DNA from: an uncultured Alphaproteobacteria bacterium
GTDB taxonomy: Bacteria; Pseudomonadota; Alphaproteobacteria; HIMB59; GCA-002718135
NCBI GenBank assembly: GCA_902521315.1
Contig: CABYRH010000001.1
Coordinates: 1 to 64,000 of the forward strand
Direction of reading: 5' to 3'
Length of the DNA: 64,000 nt
The notes beneath the pieces are model-generated. The model was given only the letters and a program-made list of their open reading frames with translations, did not search any database and was not told where the DNA came from. Below, in pieces: positions 25,391 to 34,899 of the stretch. A program made the translations under genes and the position numbers. Position 1 is the first letter of the stretch; each line of letters opens with the position of its first letter.

Positions 25391-26185
25391 ATGGACAAAC
25401 TACTCCAAAGATCAAATGGAAAAATAGATATAGCATTATTAGATAATGATTTTTCAAAATTTTTTCAAAGTGGTTGTTGTAAAATCTTAAATCCAAAAAA
25501 TTATAATGAATTTAAAGAATTAGTTTTAATTAATACTTCTGGAGGCATTACTTGTAATGATAATATTGAAATTAATGCTGTTATTAATAATTCTCAATTG
25601 AGTATTTGTACTCAGGCTGCAGAAAAAATTTATGCAGGAATTGGTGACCCTGCTAGAGTAGAAATAAATATAAATTTAAATAATTCTACTATGTATTGGT
25701 TACCAAAAGAATTAATTTTATTTGATAATTCAAAGTTAAGAAGAAATATCAATATTAATCTATCAGATAATTCAAATTTAATTTTTTGTGAAACAACAAT
25801 TTTTGGAAGAAAAGCAATGTCTGAAAAAATTAAAAATATTTCTTTTTCTGATCAATGGAAAATAAATTCAAATTCTTCCATAAAGCATTTTGAAGCAATT
25901 AATATTAAAGGATCAACGATTGATAATTTCAATAACAATTATACTTTTTCTAATCAATCATCTTTATCAACAATTTTAATTTTTGGTGACATTGTTCATC
26001 AACTAGAGTCTGTATTAAAAAAAGTTAAAAAAAACTTAGGAAATCACTATTGTGAAATGACAAAATTTGATAATAAAATTATCATTAGATGCTTAGCAGA
26101 TGATAATTATGATTTAAAAAAAACACTAAATATTATTATGAAAAATGTAATAAATGATAAACTACCAAAAAGTTGGTATCTATAA
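25391..26185 (+). CDS. ureD: Urease accessory protein UreD
   Basis: 264 residues, the normal size. Scaffold of the UreDFG complex that loads nickel into apo-urease. Family strings: LINTSGGITCNDNIEINAVI, STQAAEKIY-like CTQAAEKIYAG, YWLPKELILFDNSKLRR, CETTIFGRKAMSE. It ends exactly where ureA begins, leading a complete ureDABCEFG operon. The 93-base spacer before it is AT-rich with a possible TATACT -10 near 25373. Confidence 0.92.
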   Translation: MDKLLQRSNGKIDIALLDNDFSKFFQSGCCKILNPKNYNEFKELVLINTSGGITCNDNIEINAVINNSQLSICTQAAEKIYAGIGDPARVEININLNNSTMYWLPKELILFDNSKLRRNININLSDNSNLIFCETTIFGRKAMSEKIKNISFSDQWKINSNSSIKHFEAINIKGSTIDNFNNNYTFSNQSSLSTILIFGDIVHQLESVLKKVKKNLGNHYCEMTKFDNKIIIRCLADDNYDLKKTLNIIMKNVINDKLPKSWYL

Positions 26186-26488
26186 ATGAAATTAACACCA
26201 AGAGAAAAAGATAAGTTGATGGTCAGTATGGCAGCTAATGTTGCTAGAAAACGTCTAGAAAGAGGTGTTAAACTTAACTACCCAGAAGCTATAGCCTTGA
26301 TAACAGATTTTGTCATAGAGGGCGCAAGAGATGGAAAAATGGTATCAGAATTAATGGAAACAGGAGCTTACGTAGTAAAAAAAGAAGATTGTATGGATGG
26401 TATTCCAGATATGATTCCAGAAGTACAGGTTGAAGCGACATTTCCAGATGGAACAAAATTAGTAACAGTACATAAACCAATTAGATAA
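26186..26488 (+). CDS. ureA: Urease gamma subunit
   Basis: 100 residues, exactly the gamma-subunit length, starting [23 protein letters not shown]. The C-terminus [20 protein letters not shown] is typical. Structural subunit of the cytoplasmic nickel urease that hydrolyses urea to ammonia and carbamate. The stop overlaps the ureB ATG by one base. Confidence 0.97.
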   Translation: MKLTPREKDKLMVSMAANVARKRLERGVKLNYPEAIALITDFVIEGARDGKMVSELMETGAYVVKKEDCMDGIPDMIPEVQVEATFPDGTKLVTVHKPIR

Positions 26489-26796
26489 TGAAACCTGGAG
26501 AAATAATAACAAAGCAAAATAGTGATATTAATTTGAACGATCAACGACAATCAATCATTTTAAAAGTTTCAAATAGTGGAGACCGGCCGATACAAGTTGG
26601 TAGTCATTATCATTTTGCTGAAACCAATGAATATTTAAAATTTGATAGAAAAAAATCAAATGGTATGCGTTTAGATATACCATCTGGCACAGCTGTTCGG
26701 TTTGAACCTGGTCAATCAAAAGATGTAGAATTAATTCCAATAACGGGAAATAGAAAGATATTTGGTTTTAATAAAAAAGTTATGGGTCAATTGTAA
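26488..26796 (+). CDS. ureB: Urease beta subunit
   Basis: 102 residues. [51 protein letters not shown] and [13 protein letters not shown] are diagnostic. It forms the urease core with UreA and UreC and overlaps ureC by one base (TAATG), giving coupled, equimolar translation. Confidence 0.97.
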   Translation: MKPGEIITKQNSDINLNDQRQSIILKVSNSGDRPIQVGSHYHFAETNEYLKFDRKKSNGMRLDIPSGTAVRFEPGQSKDVELIPITGNRKIFGFNKKVMGQL

Positions 26797-28502
26797 TGAA
26801 AAAAATAAAGAGAGAAGCTTATGCTGATATGTATGGGCCAACAACTGGTGATAAAGTTAGACTTGCTGATACTGAATTATTTATTGAAGTGGAAAAAGAT
26901 TTAACAACTTATGGAGAAGAAGTAAAATTTGGTGGTGGAAAAGTTATTCGAGATGGAATGGGACAATCTCAAGTATCTCGTAAAGAAGGTGCTGTTGATA
27001 CAGTTATAACAAACGCTTTAATAGTAGATGTAAATGGAATTTATAAAGCTGATATTGGTCTTAAGGATGGATTAATTTATGAAATTGGTAAGGCTGGTAA
27101 TCCAGATACACAACCTAATGTAAATATTATTATTGGACCTGGAACAGAAATAATTGCTGGTGAAGGCAAAATTATAACAGCTGGTGGATTTGACAGTCAT
27201 ATACATTTTATTTGTCCTCAGCAAATAGATGATGCACTTCATTCAGGTATTACAACTATGTTGGGAGGTGGAACTGGTCCTGCACACGGCACTTTAGCGA
27301 CTACAGTTACACCTGGACCATGGCATATAGAAAAAATGATACAATCAGCTGAAGCATTTTCTATGAACTTAGCTTTTGCAGGAAAAGGAAATAGTTCTTT
27401 ACCTAAAGCTCTTGAAGAACAAGTAATAGCCGGTGCATCTTCACTAAAATTACATGAAGATTGGGGTACAACTCCCGCAGCGATAGATAATTGTTTAAAT
27501 GTAGCAGATGATCATGACATTCAAGTAATGATTCATACGGATACATTAAATGAAAGTGGATTTGTAGAAAATACAATTAAAGCAATTAATGGCAGAACTA
27601 TTCATGCTTTTCATACGGAAGGAGCTGGTGGAGGTCATGCGCCGGATATAATTAAAGTATGCGGAGAACAGTATGTTATTCCGTCATCTACAAATCCAAC
27701 AAGACCATACACAATTAATACAGTTGAAGAACATTTAGATATGTTAATGGTTTGTCATCACTTGGATAAATCAATACCTGAAGATGTTGCTTTTGCAGAA
27801 AGTCGAATTCGAAAAGAAACAATTGCTGCGGAAGATATACTCCATGACATGGGTGCTTTTTCAATTATTGCTTCTGATAGTCAAGCCATGGGTCGTGTTG
27901 GAGAGGTTATTATTAGAACATGGCAAACAGCACATAAAATGAAAGTTCAACGGGGACAATTAAAAGAAGAGCAGGGTAATAACGACAATGTAAGAGTTAA
28001 AAGATACATAGCTAAATATACAATTAATCCTGCAATAGCACATGGTATTTCTGATCATATTGGAAGTATCAAAAAAAATAAACGTGCTGATATTGTTATT
28101 TGGGACACTGCTTTCTTTGGCGTTAAACCTGAAATGGTATTACAAGGTGGAAGTATTGCTTGTGCACAAATGGGTGATCCAAATGCTTCTATTCCAACAC
28201 CTCAACCAGTATATTCTAGACCAATGTTTTCTTCTTTTGGAAAATCATTAGAAAAATCTACTGTTACTTTTGTAAGTAAAGTTTCTTTAGATAAAGATTC
28301 ATTTAAAAACTCTGGAGTAAGTAAATCTCTGTTACCTGTTAAAAATATAAGAAAAATTTCTAAAAAAAATATGATGTTAAATGATTATTGTCCGAAAATA
28401 GAAGTGAATCCAGAAACTTATGAAGTTTTAGCAGATGGTGAATTAATTACCTGTGAGCCAGCAGAAACACTACCTTTAGCTCAACGTTATTTTATGTATT
28501 AA
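26796..28502 (+). CDS. ureC: Urease alpha (catalytic) subunit
   Basis: 568 residues, full length. The amidohydrolase fold has all expected nickel-site residues: HIH in [11 protein letters not shown], the carbamylated Lys in [15 protein letters not shown], His in [12 protein letters not shown] and [13 protein letters not shown], and Asp in [14 protein letters not shown]. The mobile-flap Cys/His lies in MVCHHLD. It should be an active enzyme, given the complete accessory set. No urea transporter is seen in the window. Confidence 0.98.
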   Translation: MKKIKREAYADMYGPTTGDKVRLADTELFIEVEKDLTTYGEEVKFGGGKVIRDGMGQSQVSRKEGAVDTVITNALIVDVNGIYKADIGLKDGLIYEIGKAGNPDTQPNVNIIIGPGTEIIAGEGKIITAGGFDSHIHFICPQQIDDALHSGITTMLGGGTGPAHGTLATTVTPGPWHIEKMIQSAEAFSMNLAFAGKGNSSLPKALEEQVIAGASSLKLHEDWGTTPAAIDNCLNVADDHDIQVMIHTDTLNESGFVENTIKAINGRTIHAFHTEGAGGGHAPDIIKVCGEQYVIPSSTNPTRPYTINTVEEHLDMLMVCHHLDKSIPEDVAFAESRIRKETIAAEDILHDMGAFSIIASDSQAMGRVGEVIIRTWQTAHKMKVQRGQLKEEQGNNDNVRVKRYIAKYTINPAIAHGISDHIGSIKKNKRADIVIWDTAFFGVKPEMVLQGGSIACAQMGDPNASIPTPQPVYSRPMFSSFGKSLEKSTVTFVSKVSLDKDSFKNSGVSKSLLPVKNIRKISKKNMMLNDYCPKIEVNPETYEVLADGELITCEPAETLPLAQRYFMY

Positions 28503-28503
28503 A

Positions 28504-28947
28504 ATGGATACTTCATTCAAAATTACTCATCATAATAATGATAAAGAAGTATTTGATGAAATTTCACTATCTTATGAAGAAAGATTTATTCGTAGAAAAA
28601 AACTTATAGCAAATAATGGTACTGAATTTTTAGTTAATCTTGAAGAAACTGTCAGTGTTAATGAAAATCATTATTTTGAATTAGACAATGGAAAATTAAT
28701 TAAAGTTATATCTAAAGAAGAAAATTTAATTGAAATAACAGGTGATAATTTAAAACAAATCATATGGCACATAGGAAATAGACATCTGCCATGTCAAATT
28801 GAAGAAAACAGAATTCTTATTCAAGATGATGCTGTAATTCTTGATATGGTTTTAAAATTACATGGAAATGTAAAAAAAGTTTTTGAAAAATTTAAACCAG
28901 AGGGCGGTGCATATGGTATGGGTAGAACGCATAGTCACAAACACTAA
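28504..28947 (+). CDS. ureE: Urease accessory protein UreE (nickel chaperone)
   Basis: 147 residues. The N-terminal peptide-binding part is poorly conserved; the metal-binding C-terminal domain shows the conserved IWHIGNRHLPCQIEENRILI with the metal His, and LKLHGNVKKVFEKFKPEGGAYG. A short His-containing tail (THSHKH) fits nickel binding. It starts 2 bases after ureC. Confidence 0.93.
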   Translation: MDTSFKITHHNNDKEVFDEISLSYEERFIRRKKLIANNGTEFLVNLEETVSVNENHYFELDNGKLIKVISKEENLIEITGDNLKQIIWHIGNRHLPCQIEENRILIQDDAVILDMVLKLHGNVKKVFEKFKPEGGAYGMGRTHSHKH

Positions 28948-28948
28948 C

Positions 28949-29584
28949 ATGAAAAAATTTAGAGATCCTCATCAAATATTACAAGTATGGTTTTCATCTT
29001 CTTTTCCTATCGGCTCTTACGCGTACTCTCATGGTTTAGAAGCGCTGATAGATGATAAAAAAATTAAAAATAAAGACGATGTGAAAGAATTTTTAGATGC
29101 TCTTTTATTTTATGGCACATTAAGAAATGATTATATTTTTATAAAGTCTGTTTACAAAGGTGAGGAAATTAATGAATTAATCTTAGCAAATGCCTCTTCG
29201 AAAGAAAGGCAAATAGAAATGAAAGATATGGGAAATTCTTTTCGTAAAATCATGAAAGATAGTTGGGAATTATCTCTACCTGAAAATACATCATTTATAT
29301 ATTGTTTAGCGAAAGCTGGATTACATTTTGATATTAAGTTTGATGATTTAATTAAGTTTTATCTACAATCATTTATTTCTAATTTAATAAATGTATGTGT
29401 AAAACATATACCAATGTCACAAAAAGATGGACAAAGTCTTAATGTTAATTTTATTAACAATATTCAAGATTTTTTAACTCATGCAGAGAAACTGACTCTT
29501 AAAGATGTAGGTACAACTTTTTTTATTGGTGATATTTATGCCATTAAGCATGAAAACTTAGACTCAAGGATTTATTTAACGTGA
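28949..29584 (+). CDS. ureF: Urease accessory protein UreF
   Basis: About 211 residues. The family start is [31 protein letters not shown]; the FPIG.Y.YSHGLE motif is diagnostic. The ORF-track start at 28883 would overlap ureE by 65 bases and adds 22 non-family residues, so ATG 28949, one base after the ureE stop, is chosen. UreF binds UreD and gates UreG GTPase activity. The stop overlaps the ureG GTG. Confidence 0.92.
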   Translation: MKKFRDPHQILQVWFSSSFPIGSYAYSHGLEALIDDKKIKNKDDVKEFLDALLFYGTLRNDYIFIKSVYKGEEINELILANASSKERQIEMKDMGNSFRKIMKDSWELSLPENTSFIYCLAKAGLHFDIKFDDLIKFYLQSFISNLINVCVKHIPMSQKDGQSLNVNFINNIQDFLTHAEKLTLKDVGTTFFIGDIYAIKHENLDSRIYLT

Positions 29585-30192
29585 ATAATATAAATGGACC
29601 TTTAAAAGTTGGAATTGGTGGTGGAATAGGGACGGGCAAAACGAGTTTGACTGAAGCTTTATGTCGTTATTTATCAAAAAAAGTATCTATGGCAGTTATT
29701 TCAAATGATATTTATACAACTGAAGATGCAGAATACTTAATGAAAGCACAAGTTCTACCTATAGAGAGAATTAAAGGTGTTGAAACTGGCGGATGTCCGC
29801 ATACAGCTATTAGGGAAGATTGCAGTATTAATTTACTTGCAGTAGATGAGATGAAAAAGAAATTTCCAGATTTAGAGTTAATCCTTATTGAATCAGGTGG
29901 TGATAATTTAGCAGCAACTTTTAGTCCTGAATTAGTTGATTTAACAATATACATGATTGATGTGGCACAAGGTGCAGATATACCAAGAAAAAAAGCACCA
30001 GCAATTAAAAAATCTGACTTACTCGTAATTAATAAAATTGATCTTGCCCCATATGTTAATGTTGATCTAGAGCAGATGAAAGAAGATGTGAATGAAGCCA
30101 GAAATGGTTTACCATATATTTTTGGTGAAATGAAAAATAATAACGGTATTGAAAAAATTTCTGACTTCCTAATATCTCAAGGTGGGCTATAA
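29581..30192 (+). CDS. ureG: Urease accessory GTPase UreG
   Basis: 203 residues. SIMIBI-class GTPase: P-loop [23 protein letters not shown], the nickel CPH motif in [29 protein letters not shown], and the NKID guanine motif. It drives nickel insertion with UreE, UreF and UreD. The start is GTG, sharing bases with the ureF stop. Last gene of the urease operon; it meets the next minus-strand gene end to end. Confidence 0.95.
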   Translation: MNNINGPLKVGIGGGIGTGKTSLTEALCRYLSKKVSMAVISNDIYTTEDAEYLMKAQVLPIERIKGVETGGCPHTAIREDCSINLLAVDEMKKKFPDLELILIESGGDNLAATFSPELVDLTIYMIDVAQGADIPRKKAPAIKKSDLLVINKIDLAPYVNVDLEQMKEDVNEARNGLPYIFGEMKNNNGIEKISDFLISQGGL

Positions 30193-30450
30193 CTATTCTA
30201 CTTTTTGCAAAGAATACACTGTATCTGTACTATTAAATTTTGAATCAAATTCTTTTGATTTTGGGTCATCAAATAAAGCATAAAATTTTTCTTCATCAGT
30301 AACATTACACATAATCATTACATGGCCATCTTTCACAAAAGCCATATCAAATGCATCAGTATATTTTGCAATATCATCTTTAAAAAAATTATATAATTCC
30401 ATGTAATCTTCCTTGGTAAAAGATCCTTTGGATACAACACATAAATTCAT
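30193..30450 (-). CDS. Small soluble protein, unknown, with attenuator-like leader
   Basis: 85 residues, acidic, of the size and pattern of dimeric alpha/beta-barrel proteins (MNLCVVSKGSF ... GHVMIMCNVTDEEKFYALFD). The ribosome site AGGAGATAATT precedes ATG. An intrinsic terminator ends two bases before this ribosome site and a larger structured element lies upstream, suggesting regulated read-through. No family recognised. Confidence 0.6.
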   Translation of the reverse strand: MNLCVVSKGSFTKEDYMELYNFFKDDIAKYTDAFDMAFVKDGHVMIMCNVTDEEKFYALFDDPKSKEFDSKFNSTDTVYSLQKVE

Positions 30451-30461
30451 AATTATCTCCT

Positions 30462-30499
30462 AAAAAAAATATCCTCACCATTTTTCTTAATGGGAGGAT
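30462..30499 (-). terminator. Intrinsic terminator directly upstream of the 85-residue gene
   Basis: On the minus strand ATCCTC-CCATT, loop AAGAAA, AATGG-T-GAGGAT, then A and eight T. The T run ends two bases before the ribosome site of the gene ending at 30193. It works on the minus strand only. Confidence 0.85.
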
Positions 30500-30510
30500 A
30501 AATTTATACG

Positions 30511-30619
30511 TATCTCATTTTAGCTGCTTTTGAACCGCAATAGAGTCAAATCGTTCTAATGAATAGATAATACACAATTATTACAATTCAATGAATTCAA
30601 AGGCAGCTAATTAGAGATA
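30511..30619 (-). ncRNA. Candidate structured RNA (possible riboswitch or sRNA), unassigned
   Basis: The ends pair over a long distance: TATCTC (30511-30516) with GAGATA (30614-30619), a 3x3 internal loop, then 15 continuous pairs between 30520-30534 and 30596-30610 (one G-U). The 61-base interior can form small hairpins such as TAATA/TATTA and TAGA/TCTA, giving a multibranch shape. It starts 11 bases after the stop of one minus-strand gene and leads into a terminator before the next, the layout of a transcriptional riboswitch or of a terminated small RNA. It matches no RNA family I recognise. Confidence 0.55.
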
Positions 30620-30630
30620 ATTTAAAACAA

Positions 30631-31035
30631 TTATTCATATTTATCAGAATACAAATAAGGTATTCCAATAACTAAAATTATATAAATAACCATAAAGCCT
30701 GCAATTAGAGGTATTACTTCACCTGCTGGTACTGAGCTAAATGGACCTAAAACAAATCCATAAATTACAAAGAGAATGTTCAAACCTACTAAATAATAAC
30801 CACCACTTCTTTTCATATTGTACAACATGTAAATTGTGAAAGCGATTGCTAATTGAAAAACTATACTCACGATAAAATCTAAAGTGGAAAGTTGAACATT
30901 AAAATTTCCTACAGGTGGTTGCACACCTTGTCCGGAAAAATATCCATACGTAATTCGATAAGACGTATCAATAAAATCAAGAGAGATAAGGATTAACATA
31001 ATCCAATGCAGGGGTTTGAATAATCTTTCTTTCAT
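30631..31035 (-). CDS. Small integral membrane protein, unknown
   Basis: 134 residues with four predicted membrane helices and a periplasmic-type loop after helix 1 (TYGYFSGQGVQPPVGNFNVQ). No family recognised. It lies 18 bases after the bactofilin gene in the same direction and upstream of the structured RNA element. Confidence 0.6.
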   Translation of the reverse strand: MKERLFKPLHWIMLILISLDFIDTSYRITYGYFSGQGVQPPVGNFNVQLSTLDFIVSIVFQLAIAFTIYMLYNMKRSGGYYLVGLNILFVIYGFVLGPFSSVPAGEVIPLIAGFMVIYIILVIGIPYLYSDKYE

Positions 31036-31053
31036 AATAATTATGTTACATTA

Positions 31054-31506
31054 CTAATCTTTTTTGACTGATTCTTGTAAAGAAATATTATTGTTTTCTG
31101 ATGGTTTAGTATCTTTTTTAATAGATTGTATTTTATCAGAAAGTTTAATATCACCGCTAATTTGACCGCCAAGTTTAATTTGTAAATTTTGATATTCAAT
31201 TTTACCTGAGACTTTACCTTGTTCTTGAATTGTAAGAGTACCAGAGGCTTTAATATCACCATCAAATGCTCCCCAAATATCGGCATTATGAGTTTCAATA
31301 GTCCCTTTACAGTCACCAGTAGCTCCTACTACTAGATTATCTGTTTTCATTGTTACATCGGCATCACCATCTATTTGTACTTCATCAGCTTGTTTTATTT
31401 CACCATTAATAACTACACCATGACCAATAACAACCTTAGCAGATCCCTTTGCAGGTCTAAACACGTCAGGCGATGAACTTGTATTATCTTCTTTTTTTTC
31501 AAACAT
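31054..31506 (-). CDS. Bactofilin (polymer-forming cytoskeletal protein)
   Basis: 150 residues. A right-handed beta-helix of repeating strand units: VVIGHGVVINGEIKQADEVQIDG, ADIWGAFDGDIKASGTLTI, GKVSGKIEYQNLQIKLGGQISGDI, flanked by disordered ends rich in Ser/Lys. It polymerises without nucleotide and usually positions envelope or cell-shape enzymes. GGGGAGGTAAA is a strong ribosome site. ORF 31041-31316 in another frame is a shadow. A TATAAT box lies 35 bases upstream of the ATG. Confidence 0.88.
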   Translation of the reverse strand: MFEKKEDNTSSSPDVFRPAKGSAKVVIGHGVVINGEIKQADEVQIDGDADVTMKTDNLVVGATGDCKGTIETHNADIWGAFDGDIKASGTLTIQEQGKVSGKIEYQNLQIKLGGQISGDIKLSDKIQSIKKDTKPSENNNISLQESVKKD

Positions 31507-31540
31507 TTTACCTCCCCATACTTTTTGATAATGCAGTTGT

Positions 31541-31546
31541 ATTATA
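31541..31546 (-). promoter_or_regulatory. Likely -10 box for bactofilin
   Basis: TATAAT on the minus strand, about 35 bases before the bactofilin ATG, with no good -35. It is flanked by TGCAGT/ACTGCA (12-base loop) and a second imperfect GCAG..CTGC repeat at 31570-31587, which could be an operator. The rest of the 143-base spacer shows nothing more. Confidence 0.4.
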
Positions 31547-31649
31547 ACTACTGCAGGAGTTTTGATTGAGCAGGTTGCTTCAACTGCTTTAATATCTAAT
31601 AAATAACATAAAAAAACTCATATTTGAATATTTATGTAATTTTTAAAGG

Positions 31650-32333
31650 TTATTTTTGATGATTTACAACATCAACAAGGATGGCAATTACCAAATTCAA
31701 TATTGTAATTGAGCAAATTGAAATAAAACTAAAGAAGTAAATCCACGCCCACCAATAGATAGCCTGCATAGGGAGCATAACATTTTCCCAACTTGATAAT
31801 GTTAATACTTGGAATAAGGTAATAAGCGATATTCCAAGATCAGCCCATCTATTAGGATCATCTTCGCCAAATAAAATTGAACCCATTGTTGCGTAAATAT
31901 AGAGAATAATAAAAAGAAGCAGACTAACAAAAAATACCCTTTTAATAGAAGCAAGAATTGCTTCTATAATTTTTTTTAATTCAGGAATAACAGATATTAA
32001 TCGTAAAACTCTAAATATACGAAGAAGACGTAAAACTAAAAAACTAGAATTATTTGGAATGGGAATTAATGAGATAGCTACAATTATTGTATCAAATACA
32101 TTCCAACCATCTTTGAAAAAATTTTTCTTATTTTTTTCTCCAATAAAACGAATTAAAATTTCAATAACAAAGAAAATGGTGATTGCATAATCAAGTAAAT
32201 GAATAGTATTTAAAAATATGGGATCTAATTGATATGTTGTAGCACCAATAAGTATTGCATTAAGAATAATTATGATGACAACTGAAAATTGAAAAATCCG
32301 ATTATCTTTTAATTTTGAAAAAAAATTAATCAT
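31650..32333 (-). CDS. Voltage-gated cation channel, NaChBac-like with variant filter
   Basis: 227 residues with six membrane helices. S4 is clear: VLRLLRIFRVLRLI with Arg every third position. S1-S3 acidic residues are present (NVFDTIIV). The pore helix and filter read FQVLTLSSWENVM; bacterial Nav channels have TLESW, so the filter Glu is replaced by Ser and a Glu follows the Trp instead. S6 ends in NLVIAILVDVV. Forms a tetramer in the inner membrane. It overlaps the upstream dehydrogenase gene by 4 bases (ATGA). Ion selectivity cannot be told from sequence. Confidence 0.8.
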   Translation of the reverse strand: MINFFSKLKDNRIFQFSVVIIIILNAILIGATTYQLDPIFLNTIHLLDYAITIFFVIEILIRFIGEKNKKNFFKDGWNVFDTIIVAISLIPIPNNSSFLVLRLLRIFRVLRLISVIPELKKIIEAILASIKRVFFVSLLLFIILYIYATMGSILFGEDDPNRWADLGISLITLFQVLTLSSWENVMLPMQAIYWWAWIYFFSFISICSITILNLVIAILVDVVNHQK

Positions 32334-33835
32334 TTTAAATTAACAAATGCCAAAGATGCTGTATCTTCTAAAAATAAAACTAATCCATTTTCTATTTTAA
32401 TCATATCTCTAATTCTTTCACCCATATTTATTCTTTCTAAATTATCAATTTTATTATTATTTATTAAATCAAAAAAATAAATTGAATTATCTTTTAAAGA
32501 TGCAACAACATATTTATTTTTTTCATCTAAGCCTATAATTTGAGATATACCTATTGATGGATTAAAATATTTTATAGGTTCAATGAAACCATATTCTGAA
32601 TGTGATTTATATAAAGGATATTTTATATATTTTTTTTTATTATGTTCTGCTTTTTTTCCACCATAATGTTCACCATAAGAAGAAATAGCCCATCCATAAT
32701 TTGGAGTGGTATTCTCGTTTAGTTGAATTAAGTTAATTTCATCTCCACCTTCTGGACCATGTTCAGCTTCTAGTAAAAAATTATTTGCCTTATCATAAAA
32801 TAAACCTTGAGGATTTCGATGTCCCATACTGATTATTGAATAATCTTTATTGTTTTTACTAATTTTAATTATTTTACCAAATATACTTTTCTTATTTTGA
32901 ACTCTATGTCGACTTCTAAAATCTCCAGTAGATAACAAAACAGTATCTTTATTAAGGTTAGTAATTCGACCTCCAGATTGATGAGCATTAAATTCTTTAT
33001 CTATATTTTTATCTACATGCACACATTCATCAGAGGTAAATAAAATTTCAAATTTAATGAAATTGTAATTCATTTTTCCTTCGAGAAGACTTGTGTTCCA
33101 GCAATTTGAAGTAACTTCTCTTGTGTAGGAGACATAAATGTCATCTTCATATATTTGTATATCTTTTGTAGAATACCAACCACCTTCAAGCCAATCAAAA
33201 TTATGTTGTCTCGATTTCTTGAATTGATCCTCATTTATAAATTCATGAATATTTGTGTTTATTTGTTTTAATATTAAATCTTTATTTAGCTTATTAATGG
33301 GACTTGAAGAGTAGGCTAATATACCACTTGCTGAAAGTAAAATGAGTTTATTCTTATGTTCATCAATATATCCGCTAGCAGGAAATTGATTTGCTATTCC
33401 ATACATTAAAATATTTTTTTCAGGATTATAAATATCAACATCTAAAATATTTGATGTAAAACTGTGAGATGAATTATAGATGTATTCTAAGTTACTATTC
33501 TTTGATTTAATATGCATATCAAATTCATAAGGATCAACTTGTGATAATAATTTTTCAAAAATTTCTTCTATTGGCTGCAAATACTCAATATCTTCAAGCA
33601 TATCTTGAAAAGCTCTTTCTAATAACCTTTTTTGCCCTTTAAATAGATTGCTTTCTTTTTGAATGGTTTCAATTTCTTTTTCAAGTTCGTCTATATTTTT
33701 TTGAGAAAAAACATATTTATTAATTAATTGTTGTTGATTTTTATTTAAAAGATTTCTGAAAATTTGAAAATCATAAAAAAAATTAAGTAAAAGAAAAGTA
33801 AAGATTAATAAAAATAAAGAGTAAAGTATTTTCAT
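32330..33835 (-). CDS. Membrane-anchored PQQ-type sugar dehydrogenase-like beta-propeller
   Basis: 501 residues. N-terminal membrane anchor, then a helical coiled-coil region (about 35-95), then a glucose/sorbosone dehydrogenase-like propeller: GGRITNLNKDTVLLSTGDF, MGHRNPQGLFYD, EAEHGPEGGDEINLI and NYGWAISSYGEHYGG are the family's hallmark blocks. Whether PQQ is bound is not provable; many relatives lack known activity. Part of a minus-strand run after the AlkB and MDR dehydrogenase genes and coupled to the channel gene. Confidence 0.75.
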   Translation of the reverse strand: MKILYSLFLLIFTFLLLNFFYDFQIFRNLLNKNQQQLINKYVFSQKNIDELEKEIETIQKESNLFKGQKRLLERAFQDMLEDIEYLQPIEEIFEKLLSQVDPYEFDMHIKSKNSNLEYIYNSSHSFTSNILDVDIYNPEKNILMYGIANQFPASGYIDEHKNKLILLSASGILAYSSSPINKLNKDLILKQINTNIHEFINEDQFKKSRQHNFDWLEGGWYSTKDIQIYEDDIYVSYTREVTSNCWNTSLLEGKMNYNFIKFEILFTSDECVHVDKNIDKEFNAHQSGGRITNLNKDTVLLSTGDFRSRHRVQNKKSIFGKIIKISKNNKDYSIISMGHRNPQGLFYDKANNFLLEAEHGPEGGDEINLIQLNENTTPNYGWAISSYGEHYGGKKAEHNKKKYIKYPLYKSHSEYGFIEPIKYFNPSIGISQIIGLDEKNKYVVASLKDNSIYFFDLINNNKIDNLERINMGERIRDMIKIENGLVLFLEDTASLAFVNLK

Positions 33836-33857
33836 TATAAAATATTATAGAACTTGT

Positions 33858-34856
33858 TCAAAGACCTGTTTCTATTACAACTTTACCATGTTTATCTCGT
33901 GGCTCCTTTAAATATTCCCATGCATTACGATACTCTTCCATTGGATATGTACGATCAATATTAGGTTTCAACTTTCCTTCTTTTAATGATTTATAAACAA
34001 AATCAGTTCCTCTATTTTTCATTTCAGCATTTTCAACATAATTAAATAGTGAATAAGGATGAAATTTAGCGTTTGCTTGAAACATATCTACTATTGGTAA
34101 TTGAGGGAATACTCCATCTAATGTTCCATAAAAATAAATAGTAGCATCACGTGCAAGGGCAGGGCTATACTTTGAAATCATACCCTGACCAACAGGATCA
34201 AATGCAGCATCAATGCCTCTACCATTTGTTACTTCTTTTATAGTGGATGCTAAATCATTTTTTTCAGGAATAATTACATGTGAAGCGCCTGATTCAATTA
34301 AATAATCAGTATTTTTTTCAAACCTTGTAGTTGTAATCATATTGGCGTTGTATAACTTTCCAATATTTAATGCTGCGTTTCCAGCTGTACTTGTACCAGC
34401 TGTTACGAGAATATTTTTTTCTGGTGATGCTTTGCATAGTTCAACTATGGGATAATAAGCTGTCATAAATTGCATCCATACTGAAGAACTTTCCGCAGCA
34501 CTTAATCCTTCTGGGGCAGGAGTAATATATCTTGCATCTATCGTAACATAATCAGCACTCGCACCTTTATTATAATAAAAATAGGGTAGAGTGCAGTATC
34601 GTTTACCAAGTTCAATATTATTAACACCCTCACCAATTTGATCAACTATTCCAGCAGCTTCCATTCCTATTCGTGCAGGAAATTTTTCAAAACTAAAAGA
34701 ATATCGATCTAGCATTAAATCCATATCACCCCAATTAAGAGCAAAAGCTTCTATACGAAGACGTACTTCACCTGGACCTGCATTTTGTATTTCGCAATCT
34801 TGTAATGTTAAACCTTGATAACCCGAATAATCTTTAATCACCCATTCACGTGCCAT
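33858..34856 (-). CDS. MDR-family alcohol dehydrogenase/quinone oxidoreductase-like
   Basis: 332 residues. Medium-chain dehydrogenase fold: N-terminal GroES-like domain (FALNWGDMDLMLDRYSF, RIGMEAAGIVDQIGEGVN) and Rossmann domain (NILVTAGTSTAGNAALNIGK, ATIYFYGTLDGV). It lacks the catalytic-zinc Cys/His pattern, so it belongs to the zinc-independent quinone-oxidoreductase-like branch using NADPH. It sits 43 bases downstream of the AlkB gene; it could act on the hydroxylated product, which is inference. Confidence 0.82.
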   Translation of the reverse strand: MAREWVIKDYSGYQGLTLQDCEIQNAGPGEVRLRIEAFALNWGDMDLMLDRYSFSFEKFPARIGMEAAGIVDQIGEGVNNIELGKRYCTLPYFYYNKGASADYVTIDARYITPAPEGLSAAESSSVWMQFMTAYYPIVELCKASPEKNILVTAGTSTAGNAALNIGKLYNANMITTTRFEKNTDYLIESGASHVIIPEKNDLASTIKEVTNGRGIDAAFDPVGQGMISKYSPALARDATIYFYGTLDGVFPQLPIVDMFQANAKFHPYSLFNYVENAEMKNRGTDFVYKSLKEGKLKPNIDRTYPMEEYRNAWEYLKEPRDKHGKVVIETGL

Positions 34857-34899
34857 AATTTTTACTCACTTCTATTAATAAAATTGTAATACTAAAATA

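Noticed and set aside
30511-30619. 6S RNA as identity of the structured element
   Set aside because: The interior looks multibranched and short, not the long rod with central bubble of 6S RNA.
31041-31316. 91-residue ORF overlapping bactofilin
   Set aside because: Alternate-frame shadow of the beta-helix repeats.
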